A stretch of DNA of 64,000 nucleotides from Streptomyces sp. Alt3 (GTDB lineage Bacteria; Actinomycetota; Actinomycetes; Streptomycetales; Streptomycetaceae), in contig NZ_CP120983.1 of NCBI RefSeq assembly GCF_030719215.1, positions 3,720,001 through 3,784,000 of the forward strand. The letters run 5' to 3'. Shown piece after piece: positions 8,895 to 17,827 of the stretch (the first letter of the stretch is position 1; every line of letters begins with the position of its first letter). The position numbers were made by a program, and so were the translations under genes. Below the pieces are notes generated by a model. That model was given only the letters and a program-made list of their open reading frames with translations. It did not search any database and was not told the DNA's origin.

Positions 8895-9133
8895 GTTTCC
8901 GCATCTCCTTCGCGCCGCCCGCCGACGACACCCTTGCCAAGATGCGCGACGCCGACTCGTTCCGCGACGAGATGGCCCGCACCCTCGGCTCGGATCCGTA
9001 CGGACACGCCTCGACCCCCGTGAAGAGTGAACGCGACCGGCGCGAGGCGACGGTGTACGGGGCCATCATCCTCTACTACGTCTCCGGTTCGGTGCTGACG
9101 GTCACCGTGGTCAGGCTCGTACCGCTCCCCTAG
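8891..9133 (+). CDS. Putative RelE-like toxin
   Basis: The 80-residue product starts at TTG 8891 inside the antitoxin stop. It is compact, with a basic middle (KSERDRREATVYGAIILYYV) and a hydrophobic strand-rich C-terminus (SGSVLTVTVVRLVPLP), like ParE/RelE-fold toxins. The function, ribosome-dependent mRNA cleavage or gyrase poisoning, is inferred only from size, fold pattern and pairing. Catalytic residues cannot be fixed by eye. Confidence 0.6.
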   Translation: MSFRISFAPPADDTLAKMRDADSFRDEMARTLGSDPYGHASTPVKSERDRREATVYGAIILYYVSGSVLTVTVVRLVPLP

Positions 9134-9224
9134 CCGGCCCGTCACCGCTGCCGCGCGTCGGCCTGTCGCCGCTCCCCTCGCCGGCCCGCGCCCGGTACGA
9201 GGCTCCACGCCGCGATCCGGCCCG

Positions 9225-9737
9225 TCATCCGAGCCTGACCTGGCGGCCGTTGTCCCCGAGCGACTCCAGCAGACCGCGCAGATCGTCCGCGACCCGGTCC
9301 CGCTCCTCCTCCGTGAGGCCCGACAGCAGACGGTTCTGGTTGGCCACGTGGTCCACCAGCGCCCGGTCGATCAGCTCCCTGCCCGCCTGCGTGAGGGAGA
9401 CGTGCACGCTGCGGCCGTCCTCCGCCCGTCGGGTGCGTACGACGAGCTCCCGTTCCTCCAGCCGGTCCAGTCGCTGGGTGATGGCACCGGACGTGACCAT
9501 CGCAGACCGCATCAGCTCGGCGGGCGTCAGCCGGTGAGGTGCGGGGCTGCGTCGCAGGGTGGCGAGGACGTCGAACGCCGCCGCGTCGAGATCGTGCGCG
9601 CCGAAGACCACGCGCTGCTCAGCCTCGACGATCCGGGCGAGGCGCTTGATGCGGCCGATCACCGCCATCGACGAGGAGTCCAGTTCGGGGCACTGCTCCG
9701 CCCACTGCGCCAGCACGCGGTCCACATGGTCACTCAT
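9225..9737 (-). CDS. MarR-family transcriptional regulator
   Basis: The 170-residue protein has a MarR winged helix-turn-helix in the middle (LTPAELMRSAMVTSGAITQRLDRLEERELV) and the wing RRAEDGRSVHVSLTQAGREL. It is divergent from an EamA transporter. A perfect 18-bp palindrome lies 40 bp upstream of its ATG, the natural operator for autorepression and for control of the transporter. The ligand is unknown. Confidence 0.9.
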   Translation of the reverse strand: MSDHVDRVLAQWAEQCPELDSSSMAVIGRIKRLARIVEAEQRVVFGAHDLDAAAFDVLATLRRSPAPHRLTPAELMRSAMVTSGAITQRLDRLEERELVVRTRRAEDGRSVHVSLTQAGRELIDRALVDHVANQNRLLSGLTEEERDRVADDLRGLLESLGDNGRQVRLG

Positions 9738-9776
9738 GGGGTCAGCATATCTTTACCTTAGAGTTGAGATACCTGG

Positions 9777-9794
9777 TTGCTTAGCGCTAAGCAA
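9777..9794. promoter_or_regulatory. Palindromic operator, probably for the adjacent MarR regulator
   Basis: The sequence TTGCTTAGCGCTAAGCAA is an 18-bp perfect palindrome between the divergent marR-like and EamA genes. Its length and TTG/CAA ends are typical of MarR operators. An AT-rich run (ATATCTTTACCTTAGA, about 9747-9762) next to it may be the regulator's promoter. Binding is inferred. Confidence 0.7.
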
Positions 9795-9812
9795 AAACGT
9801 TACGGTCCTGCC

Positions 9813-9983
9813 ATGACGCAGGACCCAGAACCCATGACCGCGCGACAGGCGCTCCATGCACGCCGCAGCATCCGCCACCACCTGCCCGGTCCGCCCCCCG
9901 ACCGTCGCCCGTCCGGCCGCGACGACCTCCGCGTCGCGATACCGATGCCCGCGGGAACGCATGCGGGGGGCGGGACCCGATGA
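9813..9983 (+). CDS. Short ORF coupled to EamA gene; possible nitroreductase remnant or leader
   Basis: This 56-residue frame starts at ATG 9813 and ends in ATGA that overlaps the EamA start (9980-9983). Its opening, MTARQALHARRSIRHHLPG, resembles the first helix of nitroreductases (A-R-R-S-I-R). The rest is Pro/Arg-rich and unlike that fold. It may be the stump left by a deletion, kept because it couples translation to the transporter. No clear ribosome site is seen, so expression is uncertain. Confidence 0.4.
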   Translation: MTQDPEPMTARQALHARRSIRHHLPGPPPDRRPSGRDDLRVAIPMPAGTHAGGGTR

Positions 9984-10936
9984 AGGGCGACCGGATCGCG
10001 GCCGACTCCGCGCTCACCGCGCTCGCGCCCCTGGTCTGGGGTTCGACCTACCTCGTCACCACGGAACTGCTGCCTTCCGACAGACCTCTGCTCGCCGCGA
10101 CCCTCAGGGCACTGCCCGCCGGTCTGATCCTCCTCGCGATCGGCAGGACCCTGCCGCGCGGCAACTGGTGGTGGCGCGCCACCGTCCTGGGGACGCTGAA
10201 CATCGGCGCCTTCCTCTATCTGCTCTTCGTCGCCGCGTACCACCTTCCCGGCGGGGTGGCCGCACTGGTGATGGCCGTGCAGCCCACAGTCGTCCTCGTC
10301 CTGTCGGCGCTGCTGCTGAAGGAGCGGATCACGCTGACACATGCCGCCGCCTGCGCCCTCGGCGTCGCGGGTGTCGGTCTGCTCGCCCTGACCCCCGGCG
10401 CGGGTCTGGACGCCGTGGGTGTCGGCGCGGGGCTCCTGGGTGCCGTGAGCATGGCCACCGGCGTCGTGCTGACCAAGCGCTGGGGCCGGCCGCCCGGGGT
10501 GGGGCTTCTGACGTTCACCGGGTGGCAGTTGACCGCCGGCGGGGTCCTGCTGCTGCCCGTCATGCTGCTCGGCGAGGGGCTGCCCGGGTCGGTGAGCGGG
10601 CGGAACGTCGCAGGCTTCGCGTACCTCGGCCTGGTCGGCGCGCTTCTCGCCTACGCGGTGTGGTTCCGGGGCGTGGAACGGCTGCCCGCGCTGACCGTGT
10701 CCGTACTCGGATTCGCGTCACCGCTCGCGGCGATGGCGCTCGGTTACGCGTTCCTGGACGAGACCCTGTCCCCGGCCCAGCTCGCCGGCGCGCTGACGGT
10801 CGTCGTCGCCGTGTTCCTCGCCCTCCCCCGCACACGGAGAGGGCGGAGCATCCCCCGCACACGGAGAGGGCGGGGGCCGGACTCCCCGCCCCCGCCCCCG
10901 CCCTCACGCCGCAAGCTGTTCAGCCGGGCGTCGTGA
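9980..10936 (+). CDS. EamA/DMT-family transporter
   Basis: The 318-residue membrane protein has ten hydrophobic helices in two EamA repeats (APLVWGSTYLVTTELLPSDR begins the first). The family exports amino acids, metabolites or drugs across the cytoplasmic membrane. It is likely controlled by the divergent MarR protein. Its C-terminus is unusual: a basic 9-residue repeat (PRTRRGRSI/PRTRRGRGP) and a Pro tract, encoded by a DNA repeat. Confidence 0.88.
   Translation: MKGDRIAADSALTALAPLVWGSTYLVTTELLPSDRPLLAATLRALPAGLILLAIGRTLPRGNWWWRATVLGTLNIGAFLYLLFVAAYHLPGGVAALVMAVQPTVVLVLSALLLKERITLTHAAACALGVAGVGLLALTPGAGLDAVGVGAGLLGAVSMATGVVLTKRWGRPPGVGLLTFTGWQLTAGGVLLLPVMLLGEGLPGSVSGRNVAGFAYLGLVGALLAYAVWFRGVERLPALTVSVLGFASPLAAMALGYAFLDETLSPAQLAGALTVVVAVFLALPRTRRGRSIPRTRRGRGPDSPPPPPPSRRKLFSRAS
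10824..10873 (+). repeat. Two-copy 23-base direct repeat inside the EamA C-terminus
   Basis: Copies at 10824-10846 and 10851-10873 are identical and start TCCCCCGCACACGGAGAGGG. The period is 27 bases, so the reading frame is kept and a 9-residue Arg-rich motif is duplicated in the cytosolic tail of the transporter. Confidence 0.85.
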
Positions 10937-10973
10937 CCCGGACGCCTCGCCCGGACCCGACGACCCGCACGTT

Positions 10974-11753
10974 TCAGCCGAGCTTCTTGACCTGCGCGTC
11001 GATCAGCGCGGTCGGGAGCGCGAAGTCGGCGTCCGCGCCCGTCTTGCCGAGGTTGAAGGAGAAGAACGTGGCAACCGTGCCGCCCTGACGCAGGGTCACG
11101 AGCTTGAAGGGAGCCGCCTCGTCCCCCTCGCCCATCTGCACCCGCCAGGCGAGGGCCTCCTCGCCACCGGTCACCTTCTCCTCGGTCAGCTTGGTGACCT
11201 TCTGCTTCGAGCCCTTGACGGACAGGGTGAACCCACCGGTCGCGCACTCGGCGGCGGAGTCGCGGAGCTCGGCGAGGCTCTTCTCCGCGCCGTCACCGTC
11301 GTACGAGGCAAGCGTGACCAGCGACGACGTCACGTCGAGCATGCCGGCGAGCAGGTCCTCGGGGTCGGCGGACTCGTCCTTCTTCGGCTCCTGGACGACC
11401 TTGCGCCCGGCGTTGCCGACCGGGCTGCCGCGCTCCACGCCGTAGAAGGCGAACCCGATGGGCTCGCACTCCTTCTTGTCCACGGTGACCTCGTCGGGCT
11501 TGGCGATGTCCTCGGGGCCGGTCTTCGTGACCTTGTGGCCGGCGACGTCACCCTGCTCCAGTGACACCTTCTCCAGCTCGGCCGACGACAGCGCCTTGAC
11601 CGCCGAGGGCTTGGTGGAGGCCTCGTCCTTGGCCCCCGAGGTGCCGCCGTCACCCTTGGCGTCGGAGTCCGAGCCGCTGCATGCGGTGGCGAGCAGGGTC
11701 AGGGACGCCGCGGCTGCGGCAAGGGCGGTACGACGTACGACGGTGGCGCGCAT
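10974..11753 (-). CDS. Putative lipoprotein of unknown function
   Basis: The 259-residue product from ATG 11753 has a signal peptide (MRATVVRRTALAAAAASLTL) ending in the lipobox LLATAC. A Gly/Ser/Asp-rich spacer follows, then a folded domain of about 200 residues containing two cysteines. It should be tethered to the outer face of the membrane. The domain resembles other Streptomyces secreted proteins that I cannot name. The in-frame extension upstream to 11843 would bury the signal peptide and is not used. Confidence 0.75.
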   Translation of the reverse strand: MRATVVRRTALAAAAASLTLLATACSGSDSDAKGDGGTSGAKDEASTKPSAVKALSSAELEKVSLEQGDVAGHKVTKTGPEDIAKPDEVTVDKKECEPIGFAFYGVERGSPVGNAGRKVVQEPKKDESADPEDLLAGMLDVTSSLVTLASYDGDGAEKSLAELRDSAAECATGGFTLSVKGSKQKVTKLTEEKVTGGEEALAWRVQMGEGDEAAPFKLVTLRQGGTVATFFSFNLGKTGADADFALPTALIDAQVKKLG

Positions 11754-11973
11754 GGTGGGTTCATCTCTCCGTACGAAAGGAGCAACAGCGCGGTTCCGGC
11801 ACCAGATTCGGCCGGGCACGGTGGGGCTGTCGCAGTGCGCCACACTCTACGATCGGACGCCTGTCCGATGATCGCCCGAATGGTCAAGGGATGTGATCGT
11901 GACTCCGTCGTGATCACCCTGTGAAGCGCCTGTGAGGCGACCGACTCCGCAGCTCAGCCATAGGAGCCCGCCC

Positions 11974-12945
11974 TTGTACGTCGACGCGGTCAACACCGTG
12001 CTGGAAGCCGTCGGGGCGGGCGGGCCCACGTCCCTCGAACCCCTCGCCGGTGGCACGTACAACACCGTCACCCGCGTCGCCTTCGGGGACGGCAGGGACT
12101 GGGTGGTGAAGATTCCTCCGGCCCACACCGCCGGGCTGAGCTACGAACAGCACCTGCTCGTCAACGAGGTCACCTTCTACGAATCCGCCACCGGGGCCGG
12201 TGACACGATCCCGCAGGTCGTGCACAGCGCACTCGCCCCGGAGGCACCGGGTGGGGCGTACGTCGTCATGACCGCGTGTCCGGGGCGCCCCTGGAGCGCG
12301 GTCGCCGGTGAACTGACGGCCGACGAGACACGGGCGCTGCGCACCGAGTTCGGGAGCATCGTCGGCCGCCTGCACGGTGTGACGGGGCCGGCCGGGTTCG
12401 GGTATCCGGGCCGGTCCCTCGGGCCGCTCTCCCCGACCTGGCGCGAGGCGTTCACCGCGATGACCGACGCGGTACTGGCGGACGCCGAGAGGTACGGGGC
12501 GGGACTGCCGCGCCCGTCGGACCGGATACGCGAGGTGCTCGCCGGGGCGGCGGACGTCCTGGACGAGGTGACACGGCCCGCCCTGGTCCACTTCGACCTG
12601 TGGCAGGGGAACGTCCTGGTGACCGGCGGGCCCGGGGCGCGTCGCATCGGGGGGATCGTCGACGGCGAGCGGATGTTCTGGGGGGACCCGGTCGCCGATC
12701 TCGTCTCCACGTCCCTGTTCGGTGACCCGGAAGGGGACGAGGACTTCCTCGCCGGTTACGCGGCAGCCACCGGCACACCGCTCGTGTTCACGCCGTCGAT
12801 ACGGCGGAGGCTCGACCTCTACCGCAGCTACCTCTACCTGATCATGCTGACCGAGACCGTGCCCCGGGGCTACGGACCGGAGGCTCTGGCCAGGACGTGG
12901 GAGACGGTGGCACCGCGCCTCGTCACGGCTCTGGACGGGCTGTAA
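11974..12945 (+). CDS. Aminoglycoside phosphotransferase-fold kinase
   Basis: The 323-residue protein has the small-molecule kinase signature of the APH/fructosamine-kinase superfamily. An N-terminal lobe carries VVKIPP (nucleotide lysine), the catalytic loop is LVHFDLWQGNVLV (Asp and Asn), and a later IVDGERMFWGDPVADLV carries the metal-binding Asp. The substrate is unknown. I place the start at TTG 11974 because AGGAG lies 7 bases upstream; a GTG at 11932 in frame lacks this. Confidence 0.8.
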   Translation: MYVDAVNTVLEAVGAGGPTSLEPLAGGTYNTVTRVAFGDGRDWVVKIPPAHTAGLSYEQHLLVNEVTFYESATGAGDTIPQVVHSALAPEAPGGAYVVMTACPGRPWSAVAGELTADETRALRTEFGSIVGRLHGVTGPAGFGYPGRSLGPLSPTWREAFTAMTDAVLADAERYGAGLPRPSDRIREVLAGAADVLDEVTRPALVHFDLWQGNVLVTGGPGARRIGGIVDGERMFWGDPVADLVSTSLFGDPEGDEDFLAGYAAATGTPLVFTPSIRRRLDLYRSYLYLIMLTETVPRGYGPEALARTWETVAPRLVTALDGL

Positions 12946-12966
12946 CGGGCAGGCGCCCGCCATCGG

Positions 12967-13038
12967 GCCAGTACCCGCGAACCGGCCGCTGCCCGCCAAC
13001 CCGCCAGTACCCGCGAACCAGCCGCTGCCCGCGAGCCG
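12967..13038 (+). repeat. Two 36-base tandem repeats downstream of the kinase gene
   Basis: Units at 12967-13002 and 13003-13038 share GCCAGTACCCGCGAACC then GCCGCTGCCCGC with few mismatches. A second short repeat (GCCTCAGGAGGGCC at about 13052 and 13085, period 33) runs to the end of the ybjN-like gene. They lie between convergent genes and may form structured 3' ends. Confidence 0.65.
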
Positions 13039-13087
13039 ACCGGTGCCGCCGGCCTCAGGAGGGCCCCTGCGCCAGGGGGGCCCTGCC

Positions 13088-13594
13088 TCAGGAGGGCCGC
13101 TGCGTCAGATGCGTGAAGGCGTCCAGGTTGCGGGTCGACTCGCCGCGCTCCGTCCGCCAGGCGTACTCCTTGCGGATCGCGCTCGCGAAGCCCAGTTCCA
13201 ACAGCGGGTTGAAGGCACCGTCCGCCGCCTCCAGGACCGACCCCAGCAGCCGGTCAAGCTCCGCGGGCGTGACGACCGAGAGCGGGAGCCTGCCGACGAG
13301 ATAGATGTCGCCCAGCTGGTCGATGGCGTAACTCACTCCGAAAAGGCGGAGGTTGTGCTCCAGCAGCCATCGGTGCACAGCCGCGTCGTTCTCGTCCGGG
13401 TGCCGGATGACGAATGCGTTGAGGGAGAGGGAGTGCTGCCCGACGATCAGGGAGCAGGTCGTGGACAGCTTGCGGGTGCCGGGCAGTTTCACGACGTAGT
13501 TGCCGGGCCCGGGGCTCTCCCATTCGAGCTCCGCGTCGTTCAGCGCCGCCTCGATGACCTGCGCCGCTGCTGCCTCGTCGGATACGTCAGCCAT
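13088..13594 (-). CDS. YbjN domain-containing protein
   Basis: The 168-residue cytosolic protein from ATG 13594 fits the YbjN fold (related to type III secretion chaperones). It has a conserved core around VIRHPDENDAAVHRWLLEHN and VGRLPLSVVTPAELDRLLG. It lies 124 bp downstream of mshA... that is, on the same strand after it, an association common in actinomycetes. Its biochemical role is unknown. Confidence 0.83.
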   Translation of the reverse strand: MADVSDEAAAAQVIEAALNDAELEWESPGPGNYVVKLPGTRKLSTTCSLIVGQHSLSLNAFVIRHPDENDAAVHRWLLEHNLRLFGVSYAIDQLGDIYLVGRLPLSVVTPAELDRLLGSVLEAADGAFNPLLELGFASAIRKEYAWRTERGESTRNLDAFTHLTQRPS

Positions 13595-13718
13595 GGTGCG
13601 AGCGTACGACAGCCCGCCCGGGCATTCAGCCCGGGCATTCGGCCCGGGCTGCGGGCGCGGGGCCGGCCCGGAGAGCATGGCCGCTCGCCGGCCCGCCGAC
13701 CGTGGTGCAAGCGGCCCG

Positions 13719-15068
13719 TCAGCCGTGGTGCGAGCGGGCCCGGCGCCGGTGGTCGTGCATCGCGGCCGTGTACACATCGGCGGTGGCCGACGCCGCCGTG
13801 TCCCAGCCGAACGACTGGGCGTGCGCGGCGGCGGCCTCGCCCATCCGGCCTGCGAGTTCGGCACTGTCCGCGAAGCGGCCCAGCGCCTGCGCGTAGGCCG
13901 CCGGGTCGTGGCCTGGGATCAGGAAGCCGCTGACGCCGTCCCGTACTGCGACCGGAAGGCCGCCCACCGCCGCTGCGACGACCGGCGTACCCGCCGCCTG
14001 GGCCTCTATGGCGACGAGCCCGAAGGACTCGCTGTACGACGGCATGACCAGCACGGACGCCGCCCGGAACCAGTCCGCGAGCTGGTCCTGCCCGACCGGC
14101 GGGTGGAACCGCACGACATCGGCGATGCCCAGGCGCGCGGCCAGCTTCTGCAGGCCCTCCGGCTTCGCGAGTCCGCTGCCGCTGGGGCCCCCGACGACGG
14201 GTACGAGGATGCGGGAGCGCAGCGAGGGATCACGGTCCAGCAGCACGGCGACGGCCCGCAGCAGCACGTCCGGGGCCTTGAGCGGCTGGATCCGGCCTGC
14301 GAACAGGGGGATCAGCGCGTCCTGCGGCAGACCGAGGCGGGCCCGCGCGGCGGCACGGCCGTCGGCGGGGCGGAACCGGTCCAGATTGACCCCGGGGTGC
14401 ACGACGGCGACGGACGCCGGGTCCGCGTCGTAGAAACGGACCAGCTCCTCGGCCTCTCCGGCCGTGTTCGCGATGAGCCGGTCGGAGGCGTGCACGATCT
14501 GTGTCTCGCCGATGACGCGTGCGGCGGGCTCCGGGGTGTCGTCCTTGGCGAGCGCGGCGTTCTTGACCTTCGCCATGGTGTGCATCGCGTGGACGAGGGG
14601 GACGCCCCAGCGCTGGGCGGCGAGCCAGCCGACCTGGCCGGACAGCCAGTAGTGGGAGTGGACCAGGTCGTAGTAACCGGGTCGCTGGCCTGCCCAGGCC
14701 TGCATCACGCCGTGGGTGAAGGCGCAGAGCTGGGCGGGCAGCTCCTCCTTGGCGAGACCTTCGTACGGCCCCGCGTCGACGTGCCGGACGAGCACTCCGG
14801 GCGCCAGATCGACCGTGGGGGGCAGGCCGCCGGTGGTGGCCCGGGTGAAGATCTCGACCTCGATGCCGATCGCGGCAAGGCGCTTGGCCAGCTCGACGAT
14901 GTAGACGTTCATGCCGCCGGCGTCGCCCGTGCCGGGCTGGTGCAGCGGAGAGGTGTGCACGGAGAGCATCGCCACACGGCGCGGCTTACGGTTTCCGGCG
15001 AAACCGCCCGGGAAGCGGATACGGGGTGCCGCACGGCTGCTGCCGAGCCGGGAGACGTACTGGCTCAC
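13719..15068 (-). CDS. mshA: D-inositol-3-phosphate glycosyltransferase (mycothiol synthesis)
   Basis: The 449-residue GT4-family enzyme catalyses the first step of mycothiol biosynthesis: transfer of GlcNAc from UDP-GlcNAc to inositol 3-phosphate. The N-terminal domain has [20 protein letters not shown], the MshA signature around the acceptor site. The C-terminal domain has [15 protein letters not shown] and [20 protein letters not shown] for the UDP-sugar. Length is normal. It is divergent from a methyltransferase gene. Confidence 0.95.
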   Translation of the reverse strand: MSQYVSRLGSSRAAPRIRFPGGFAGNRKPRRVAMLSVHTSPLHQPGTGDAGGMNVYIVELAKRLAAIGIEVEIFTRATTGGLPPTVDLAPGVLVRHVDAGPYEGLAKEELPAQLCAFTHGVMQAWAGQRPGYYDLVHSHYWLSGQVGWLAAQRWGVPLVHAMHTMAKVKNAALAKDDTPEPAARVIGETQIVHASDRLIANTAGEAEELVRFYDADPASVAVVHPGVNLDRFRPADGRAAARARLGLPQDALIPLFAGRIQPLKAPDVLLRAVAVLLDRDPSLRSRILVPVVGGPSGSGLAKPEGLQKLAARLGIADVVRFHPPVGQDQLADWFRAASVLVMPSYSESFGLVAIEAQAAGTPVVAAAVGGLPVAVRDGVSGFLIPGHDPAAYAQALGRFADSAELAGRMGEAAAAHAQSFGWDTAASATADVYTAAMHDHRRRARSHHG

Positions 15069-15261
15069 GGGTCCGCTCCTCCTCGCTCAGGGCATGACAC
15101 GTACAGGGCGCACAGTCCCTTCGGAGCTCCAGAACAGCGGAACTCGGCCTTTCATTTCCACTTTGCCAAATCATTGCGTTGCCCACGGCGCGCCGGAGGG
15201 TGCTCCCGCCCCGTGCTCCGCTCCGCGTGTGCCCGCCGGTGCGTCGCATACGCTCCCTCTC

Positions 15262-16044
15262 ATGCACCAGCGCCCCATCGGCACCGCGACCCGCGGGACG
15301 ACCAACCCCAATCGGCTGCGCCGCATGGACCGCTGGATCGCCGCCACCCACGGCCCCGCCCTGCGCCGCAGCGACTCGCCCGTCGCGGTGGACCTCGGCT
15401 ACGGCGCCGCGCCCTGGACGGCCGTCGAACTCCTGGAGCGGCTGCGCGCCGCCGAGCCGCGCACCGCCGTCGTGGGCGTCGAGATCGACCCCGCCCGGGT
15501 CGCGGCGGCCCAGCCGTACGAGCGCGAGGGCCTCACCTTCGTGCACGGCGGCTTCGAGATCCCCACGACCGGCCAGGCCCTCATCCGGGCCGCGAACGTG
15601 CTGCGCCAGTACGACGAGGGTGAGGTCACCGCGGTCTGGGAGCGGCTGTGCGCCCGGCTCGCCCCCGGCGGTCTGCTGGTCGAGGGCACCTGCGACGAGA
15701 TCGGGCGGCGGCACGTGTGGGTCGCCCTCGGCCCTGAGGGCCCGCGCACCGTCACCTTCGCGACCCGGCTCGGGTCCCTACAGCGCCCCTCGGACCTCGC
15801 GGAGCGCCTCCCGAAGGCCCTGATCCACCGCAACGTGCCGGGTGAACCGGTGCACGCCTTCCTTCGGGACCTCGACCGCGCGTGGGCCACGGCCTCCCCC
15901 TACGCGTCACTGGGCGCGCGGCAGCGCTGGATCGCGGCGGCCCGCGCGGTCTCGGCCGACTGGCCCCTGACGGACGGCGTACGCCGGTGGCGGCAGGGCG
16001 AGATCACGGTGCGCTGGTCAGCCCTCCGGCCCGCGACGGGATGA
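15262..16044 (+). CDS. Class I SAM-dependent methyltransferase-like protein
   Basis: The 260-residue protein starts at ATG 15262. It has a Rossmann motif I (VAVDLGYGAAPWTAVELLER, with GYGA in place of the usual GxGxG), then VVGVEIDPARV (acidic residue for SAM ribose) and LTFVHGGFEI. The methyl acceptor is unknown. It is conserved beside mshA in Streptomyces as I recall, but no role in mycothiol synthesis is known to me. Confidence 0.8.
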   Translation: MHQRPIGTATRGTTNPNRLRRMDRWIAATHGPALRRSDSPVAVDLGYGAAPWTAVELLERLRAAEPRTAVVGVEIDPARVAAAQPYEREGLTFVHGGFEIPTTGQALIRAANVLRQYDEGEVTAVWERLCARLAPGGLLVEGTCDEIGRRHVWVALGPEGPRTVTFATRLGSLQRPSDLAERLPKALIHRNVPGEPVHAFLRDLDRAWATASPYASLGARQRWIAAARAVSADWPLTDGVRRWRQGEITVRWSALRPATG

Positions 16045-16350
16045 GCCGACACCGCGCGGACCGGGGCGTACGGCACCCCGCGCGCACCGGATCGGACGGC
16101 ACCCGCGAGGACCCGACCGGACGGCGCCCGCGCGGACCTGGTCGAGGAGCACGGCCGGATCCGGGAACACCGGAGGCTCGGGAACACCGGAGGATCACCG
16201 TTCGTCCCCCTGTGTGACGGGGAGGGCGGCGCGAACCTCTGTTGCTTTACGGGACGACATGGCACGATCGCGTCGTCACACAAACGTTACTGACGGTAAG
16301 TCAGATTTCCGCGATACGGCTTTCGCGCCTTTCGCCCGGAGGGGGAGCTT

Positions 16351-17418
16351 GTGAACCGACGCCACTGTGCCTCTGCCGCGATCACTCTGGTCTGCGCTCT
16401 GGCCCTGCTGACCGCGCCGGTCCAGGCCATGGCCGCTCCGATCCCGGAGCCCGGCCCCACGAGCACCGCACCCGCCGCCGCGAAGAAGAGCCTCGACGAG
16501 GTGCGGCAGGAGATCGACACCCTCTACCGCAAGGCCGGAGCGGCCACGGACGCGTACAACCTCGCCGAGGAGCAGGCGGAGAAGCAGTCCGGCGAGATCG
16601 TCCGGCTGACCAAGTCGATCGCCGACGGCCAGGCGAAGATCGCCGAACTGAAGGACAGGGCCGGCGCCCAGGCCCGCGAGCAGTACCGCAACGGCGGACT
16701 CCCCCCGGGCGCCCAGCTGGTGCTGAGCGGCGACCCCGGCCTCTTCATGGACGGCGTCAACCAGGCCAGGCAGGGCCAGCAGGCCACCAAGGGCATGCTG
16801 ACCGAACTGGAGCAGGCCCAGGAGGACTTGGAGACGTACACCAAGGACGCCAGCCTCAACTGGGAGAAGATCGAGGCCAATCGCGTCAAGCAGGCCAAGG
16901 CCAAGAAGAGCATCGACGGGCAGATCGAGGCGGCGGAGAAGCTCGAATCCCAGCTGGCGAAGGAGGAGCGGGCCAAGCTCCTGAAGCTGGAGCAGGACGC
17001 CGCGTACACGGCGCAGACCGCGTGGCTCTCCTCCGGCGCGCTGAAGGACATCAACCGCGAGGCGAGCGCCGCCGGCAAGCAGGCGGTGGCCTTCGCGACC
17101 GGCCAGATAGGCAAGCCGTACGTCTGGGGAGCCGAGGGCCCCGGTTCGTACGACTGCTCGGGACTGACCTCACAGGCCTGGGCGGCGGCGAAGCGGCCGA
17201 TCCCCCGGACCTCCCAGGAACAGTGGCGGCAACTGCCCCGCGTCCCCGTCCAGGACATGCGCCCCGGCGACCTGATCATCTACCACGGCGACGCCAGCCA
17301 TGTCGGGATGTACGTCGGCGACGGCCAGATCGTGCACGCGCCTCGGCCCGGCCGGAACGTCACGCTGGCGGGCGCGGGCTCGATGCAGATCCTGGGCGTG
17401 GTCCGGCCGGACAAGTAG
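16351..17418 (+). CDS. Secreted NlpC/P60 peptidoglycan endopeptidase
   Basis: The 355-residue protein has a signal peptide (cleavage after APVQAMA), a Pro/Thr spacer and a long Glu/Lys/Gln-rich coiled coil (about 45-220). The C-terminal NlpC/P60 domain has catalytic Cys in YDCSGLTSQAW and His in SHVGMYVGDG. It resembles RipA-type hydrolases that cut stem peptides during septation, growth and germination. GGAGGGGG precedes the GTG start. The coiled coil may inhibit or position the enzyme, as in RipA and CwlO-type proteins. Confidence 0.92.
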   Translation: MNRRHCASAAITLVCALALLTAPVQAMAAPIPEPGPTSTAPAAAKKSLDEVRQEIDTLYRKAGAATDAYNLAEEQAEKQSGEIVRLTKSIADGQAKIAELKDRAGAQAREQYRNGGLPPGAQLVLSGDPGLFMDGVNQARQGQQATKGMLTELEQAQEDLETYTKDASLNWEKIEANRVKQAKAKKSIDGQIEAAEKLESQLAKEERAKLLKLEQDAAYTAQTAWLSSGALKDINREASAAGKQAVAFATGQIGKPYVWGAEGPGSYDCSGLTSQAWAAAKRPIPRTSQEQWRQLPRVPVQDMRPGDLIIYHGDASHVGMYVGDGQIVHAPRPGRNVTLAGAGSMQILGVVRPDK

Positions 17419-17827
17419 GCCCTGCCGGGCAGGGCCCGGGCGCTGCCCCTCGACGACGGATCACACCCGGCGGGAGACACCTGGCGACGGGAGACACCCT
17501 GGCCGGGGACACCCCGCGACGGGTGGGCACGTGGGGTGGCACGCGGGTCGCCCGTGGCGCCTACCGCGCGGAGCCTGCCGGACGCGCTCCGGAGAATGTG
17601 CGCAACGCGTGTCCATCGCGTGATGTTCGTCATGACCTCATGTCCGATTCGCGCGCACCCATCACGTCGGATCCGTGGCGGGACGCGGCTTATGGCCGCG
17701 CATATGACGGAGGATGATCGCCGGGCGCCATTCCGTTCCGCCGCCGCGGACCGCTATCGTCCCCGTCGGCGGTTCGTCGTTCGTCGATCCGCCGCGCCCT
17801 CGGGGGGAGGGAAGGAAACCCGAACCG
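17419..17827. other. Intergenic region between the NlpC/P60 and phosphatase genes
   Basis: No gene is supported. A degenerate direct repeat (GGCGGGAGACACCTGG, then ACGGGAGACACCCTGG, then GGGGACACCCCG, about 17469-17515) follows the nlpC/P60 stop. AT-richer bases at 17620-17720 probably hold the promoter of the next gene, followed by a GGAGGGAAGG ribosome-site region near 17808. Confidence 0.45.

Noticed and set aside
16045-16350. c-di-AMP (ydaO) riboswitch before the NlpC/P60 gene
   Set aside because: Such riboswitches often precede Streptomyces cell-wall hydrolase genes, but I could not find the conserved core elements in this leader.
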